The notes under the pieces were generated by a model. The model was not told the DNA's origin. It ran no database searches and saw only the letters and a program-made list of their open reading frames with translations. Shown piece after piece: positions 61,233 to 64,000 of a DNA stretch of 64,000 nucleotides (its first letter is position 1; every line of letters starts with the position of its first letter). The DNA comes from Myxococcota bacterium (GTDB lineage: Bacteria > Myxococcota_A > UBA796 > UBA2385), in contig JAKLKF010000018.1 of NCBI GenBank assembly GCA_023150805.1, forward strand, positions 18,401 through 82,400. The letters are read 5' to 3'. A program made the position numbers and the translations under genes.

Positions 61233-62214
61233 ATGAAAAGCCTCAAGCCTCAAGCCTCAAGCCTCAAGCCTCAAGCCTCAAGCCTCAAGCCTCGGCTCCT
61301 CGTTCGCTCGCATCCTGCCCCTGGGCCTGGGGGCCCTGATCGCCGCCGGCACGCCGGCCCTGGCGCGCCCGACGGGCTACGGTAGCGCGGTGTGCAACCC
61401 CGGGGGGACGGACGTGTGCACCTGGAACGGCGTCGCGGACCGGTGGGACTGCGATGTCTCGGCCATCGGTGAGACCGGACAGACCACGGCGTGGCTCATC
61501 TACGGGGAGCGGACCGACCTGGCCGACGACTGCGGCAACATCTGCGACGGCAAGCTGTACTGCGCCTTCGGCGTCCAGAACGGCGTGAAGTTCTACTGCG
61601 ACCTGCCGCAGACCGTGGGCCAGGATCTGCAGGAAGCCCGGCTGCTGGGCACCGAGTACCAGGACATCCTGTCGCTGCAGTACCACGAGAGCACGACCCA
61701 GTGCCGCATGAAGAACCACGGCCTCAACAGCATCTCCCTGGTGGTCGCCAAGGCGATCGGCAACGACGCGGCCGACGAGATCCACGGGTCCTGGGAGACG
61801 AACGCCACCTACCAGGACGACCTGCAGGGGTCCGGGGACGACGACGAGATCTACGGGCACGAGGGCGCTGACCTGATCTCGGGCGGTGGCGGTTGGGATC
61901 AGATCCACGCCGGCGACGGCGCGGACGAGGTCTACGGCGACGACGGCGCCGACTACATCAGCGGCGGCTTCGGCGACGATGAGCTGTACGGCGGCAACAC
62001 CTCGGACTTCATCTGCGGTGATGACGGAGACGACACCTTGCATGGCGGCGCCGCCTACGACTACATGTGGGGCGGCGACGACGCGGATGTGCTCGACGGC
62101 GCGGCGACGGAGGCGGCGTGCTACGACGACGGGGTGGACACGCTGACAAACTGCGACATCTGGGCGGATCCACCCGAGGTCTGCCCGGTCGACGTCGCGG
62201 CCCCGGGGGCCTGA
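61233..62214 (+). CDS. Secreted RTX-like calcium-binding protein, OFF frame at AAGCCTC repeat
   Basis: The ATG at 61233 has a Shine-Dalgarno site (ggag, eight bases upstream). The mature protein is in another frame: 'SFARILPLGLGALIAAGTPALA' is a perfect signal peptide with cleavage before 'RPTGYG', followed by a Cys-rich region and about six RTX/hemolysin-type GGxGxDx repeats ('GHEGADLISGGGGWDQIHAGDGADEVYGDDGADYISGGFGDDELYGG'). In the signal-peptide frame there is no ATG, GTG or TTG before 61390, inside the mature part. Seven instead of eight heptamers would fuse the ATG to the signal. The conserved coding pattern of the signal argues that this is a real alternating frame. Confidence 0.75.
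61238..61293 (+). repeat. Eight tandem copies of the heptamer AAGCCTC
   Basis: Perfect 7-base repeat, eight copies, starting two codons after the ATG at 61233. Because 7 is not a multiple of 3, gain or loss of a copy shifts the reading frame, with the same effect every third copy. With eight copies the ATG frame ends after 50 codons; with seven it would run through the signal peptide into the RTX-like protein. Confidence 0.95.
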
Positions 62215-62274
62215 GATGACCGTGCTGCTCGCCCTGCTGCTGGCCTGCGCCGACAAGGGGGCGAGCGGCACTCC
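62198..62274 (+). repeat. 77-bp direct repeat (copy 1), gene start region
   Basis: Bases 62198-62274 are identical to 63924-64000, which is cut by the window end. The repeat spans the last codons of the RTX-like gene, its stop, and the start and lipoprotein signal of the FG-GAP gene. It defines a tandem unit of about 1.73 kb. Confidence 0.92.
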
Positions 62275-63895
62275 CCCCGTGGACGACACGGGGGCCGACT
62301 CGGGGACGCCCGTCACCGACCTGGACGGTGACGGGTATCCCGCGGAGACGGACTGCGACGATGAAGACGCCGAGGTGCACCCCGGCGCCACCGAGGACTG
62401 TGGCGACGGGGTGGACCAGGACTGCGACGGCGTGGAGCTGGGATGCGAAGGGAGCATGCCCGCGTCGTCGGCTGCCACCTACATCAAGGGTAGGATGGAT
62501 GAGAAGGGCTTTGGTTACGCCCTGGGGCGCTCGTCTGCCATCGCATGGGATTGGACCGAAGACGGCTCACCGATGATCGTGACGGGTGCACCGTGGCGGG
62601 ATGGTGAGACGGCAAACGGCCCCGAAGCTGCGGGAGCGGTGTTGGCCCTCGAAGTCACAGCGATCGAACCCAACCGTGATGTCGAGTCAGAAGCAGAGTG
62701 GGTGCTCTTCACCGATGAACCAGAAGTGAACTACGGCTGGGAGGTCAGGACGGCCGACCTGAACAGCGACGGCGCCACTGACCTCGTCATCGGCTCTGGC
62801 TACACTTCTGACCACCCCAGTCAAGAGGGCGACATCTGGTTCCATGCAGGACCGTTGAATGCCGAGAGCAAGCCCATTCGCGATGAAGGTATCCGTGTGC
62901 ATGGAGCTTGGACCGATGGACCAATTGGCTTCGATCTGGAGGCATCAGAAGATGTGACCGGCGACGACAATCCCGACATCGTGGTCGACCGAGCCGCATC
63001 GTGCAACTGGGACAACTACGCAGGCGCCCTCGTCCTGGACGGCACCACCATCTCCGAGCGCACGGTCACCCCCGAAGATCCGTTCTACACTGCCGAGACC
63101 GTCTGCCTGACCGTCTTGCCCGAGCTGACCACGACGGACCTGGACGGCGACGGCATCGGCGACCTGGCCGCCGGCCTCTACCGGGGCGGCTCCATCATCA
63201 CCGAGGACCCTGTGGACGGCGACCCGGTCTCCGACAACAACGGCCCCGGCTACGTCTACATCCAGCTCGGCCCGCTCACCGAGGGCGGCAGCCTGGGGGA
63301 CGCCCACGGCCGCCTGGAGGGGCCCCACGCCAGGAGCGCCTTCGGACTGACCGTCGAACCCATGAGCGACCTGGACGGCGACGGACTGCCCGACCTGCTG
63401 GTCGGGGCCCCCCTGGCGGGGGAGGATGGCTCCTACGCCGGACGCGCCTGGGTCCTCTCCGGCGCCCAGGCGGCCCGCTGGGGCCCGGGCAGCGATGTCG
63501 CCCTGCTCACCATCGACGGGGACGGAGAGGAGGACCTGCGCCTGGGGGTCGGCATGGCCGACGCCGGGGACGTCGACGCCGACGGCCACGCCGACCTGCT
63601 GGTCGCCGCGTCGCAGGAGGGTCTCGACAAGTGGGCCGGCCGCGGCCAGGTCTACGCGTTCCGCGGTCCGCTGGCGGGAACCCTCACCCCCGACGACGCC
63701 ACCCTGACGGTCAGCGGCAACGGCGCCGACGACCACCTGGGCCACCAGGGGTTGTGGTTTTTCGCCGGCGGCTCCCTGCTCGGAGACGTCGACCTCAACC
63801 AGGACGGCTACGACGACTGGATCGCAGGCGCCGAGCTCGGCAGCGAGGGCTACGCCGGCGCCATCTACCTGTTCTACGGCGGGGCCTGGGACTGA
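62216..63895 (+). CDS. FG-GAP/MopE-motif lipoprotein
   Basis: 559 residues, ATG at 62216 right after the RTX gene. Signal 'TVLLALLLACADKG' (Cys11), Asp/Gly linker, MopE-type motif 'DLDGDGYPAETDCDDEDAEVHPG' and 'VDQDCDG' (about 38-75), then FG-GAP repeats with 'DLNSDGATDLVIG', 'DLDGDGIGDLAAG', 'DLDGDGLPDLLVGAP' and 'DVNQDGYDDWIAG'-like calcium loops. Like the gene at 26129-27799, with which it shares architecture, it forms a surface beta-propeller. Bases 62500-63000 are less GC-rich than the rest. Confidence 0.88.
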   Translation: MTVLLALLLACADKGASGTPPVDDTGADSGTPVTDLDGDGYPAETDCDDEDAEVHPGATEDCGDGVDQDCDGVELGCEGSMPASSAATYIKGRMDEKGFGYALGRSSAIAWDWTEDGSPMIVTGAPWRDGETANGPEAAGAVLALEVTAIEPNRDVESEAEWVLFTDEPEVNYGWEVRTADLNSDGATDLVIGSGYTSDHPSQEGDIWFHAGPLNAESKPIRDEGIRVHGAWTDGPIGFDLEASEDVTGDDNPDIVVDRAASCNWDNYAGALVLDGTTISERTVTPEDPFYTAETVCLTVLPELTTTDLDGDGIGDLAAGLYRGGSIITEDPVDGDPVSDNNGPGYVYIQLGPLTEGGSLGDAHGRLEGPHARSAFGLTVEPMSDLDGDGLPDLLVGAPLAGEDGSYAGRAWVLSGAQAARWGPGSDVALLTIDGDGEEDLRLGVGMADAGDVDADGHADLLVAASQEGLDKWAGRGQVYAFRGPLAGTLTPDDATLTVSGNGADDHLGHQGLWFFAGGSLLGDVDLNQDGYDDWIAGAELGSEGYAGAIYLFYGGAWD

Positions 63896-63923
63896 CCGTG
63901 GTGGGATCATGGCCAAGGCAATC

Positions 63924-64000
63924 CGGCCCCGGGGGCCTGAGATGACCGTGCTGCTCGCCCTGCTGCTGGCCTGCGCCGACAAGGGGGCGAGCGGCACTCC
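63924..64000 (+). repeat. 77-bp direct repeat (copy 2), runs off window
   Basis: Identical to 62198-62274 up to the last base of the window, so the true repeat may be longer. It begins after a short spacer that follows the FG-GAP gene. Confidence 0.92.
63942..64000 (+). CDS. Second FG-GAP lipoprotein gene, N-terminal part
   Basis: The first 19 codons ('TVLLALLLACADKGASGT') are identical in DNA to those of the gene at 62216. A tandem paralogue or duplicate begins here and continues outside the window. Confidence 0.7.
   Translation, partial: MTVLLALLLACADKGASGT

Noticed and set aside
61390..62214. GTG at 61390 as true start of the RTX-like protein
   Set aside because: It lies after the signal peptide cleavage site, has no ribosome site, and would leave an RTX-like protein without export signal.

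Overview
The window is a contiguous piece of a very GC-rich bacterial chromosome (third codon positions almost always G or C). Several secreted proteins are lipoproteins with a 'DGDGY..DCDD' MopE-type calcium/metal motif followed by FG-GAP repeats, others carry Asp-Gly-Gly-rich linkers, RCC1-like or RTX-like repeats. Together with stand-alone FG-GAP lipoproteins and dense genes joined by 4-base ATGA/GTGA overlaps, this suggests a myxobacterium-like member of Myxococcota. That is an inference from style, with no marker gene to prove it. I see no rRNA, tRNA or CRISPR array.

Layout. 1-1.6 kb: envelope-stress operon (Spy/CpxP-like protein, response regulator, start of its sensor kinase), minus strand. 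1.9-4.3 kb: Rpn-type nuclease gene and a DUF5690-type transporter. 4.5-8.9 kb: overlapping phosphonate operon (inositol-monophosphatase-like, PhoD-like, phnW, phnX), with a PhnA/YjdM-like zinc-ribbon gene at 11.8 kb. 12.3-16.3 kb: HtrA protease, a Septu-type PtuA/PtuB defence pair and an ABC-ATPase gene remnant. 16.3-26.1 kb: S41 peptidase, aminotransferase, HTTM membrane protein, secreted proteins of unknown role, a second broken copy of the HTTM gene end and a TPR protein. 26.1-29.6 kb: a three-gene operon of exported proteins (unknown, zincin protease, FG-GAP lipoprotein). 30.0-38.2 kb: complete potassium operon TrkA_N-like gene-kdpFABCDE. 38-43.8 kb: Glc/Sorbosone-dehydrogenase-like lipoprotein, methyltransferase, VOC-ArsR-AHSA1 operon, a probable selenocysteine-containing DsbA/FrnE-type oxidoreductase, and a REP-associated transposase gene broken by one nonsense codon. 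43.9-47.1 kb: ABC-2 exporter. 47.2-52.9 kb: TrpG with a degenerate TrpD-like partner, an EAD1-like transmembrane protein, an EEP phosphatase and small exported proteins. 52.9-61.1 kb: a small non-ribosomal-peptide-like cluster built around 2,3-diaminopropionate (MFS, SbnA, SbnB, free carrier protein, GNATs, free adenylation domain) flanking an exported lipoprotein. 61.2-64.0 kb: RTX-like secreted protein, FG-GAP lipoprotein and the start of a second copy of that lipoprotein.

Three observations deserve most attention. First, the DsbA-family gene at 42268-42915 has an in-frame TGA exactly where the first Cys of the CxxC motif should be, followed by a perfect 8-bp hairpin, so it looks like a selenoprotein hidden as a truncated ORF. 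Second, two genes for exported proteins carry a simple repeat just after a start codon with a good Shine-Dalgarno site (eight AAGCCTC heptamers at 61238-61293; fourteen G at 29603-29616), and in both the present repeat length puts the start out of frame with the signal peptide and the mature protein. These look like phase-variable contingency loci caught in the OFF state, although the G tract could also be an assembly error. Third, the diaminopropionate cluster has an A domain, a carrier protein and acetyltransferase-fold proteins but no condensation domain.
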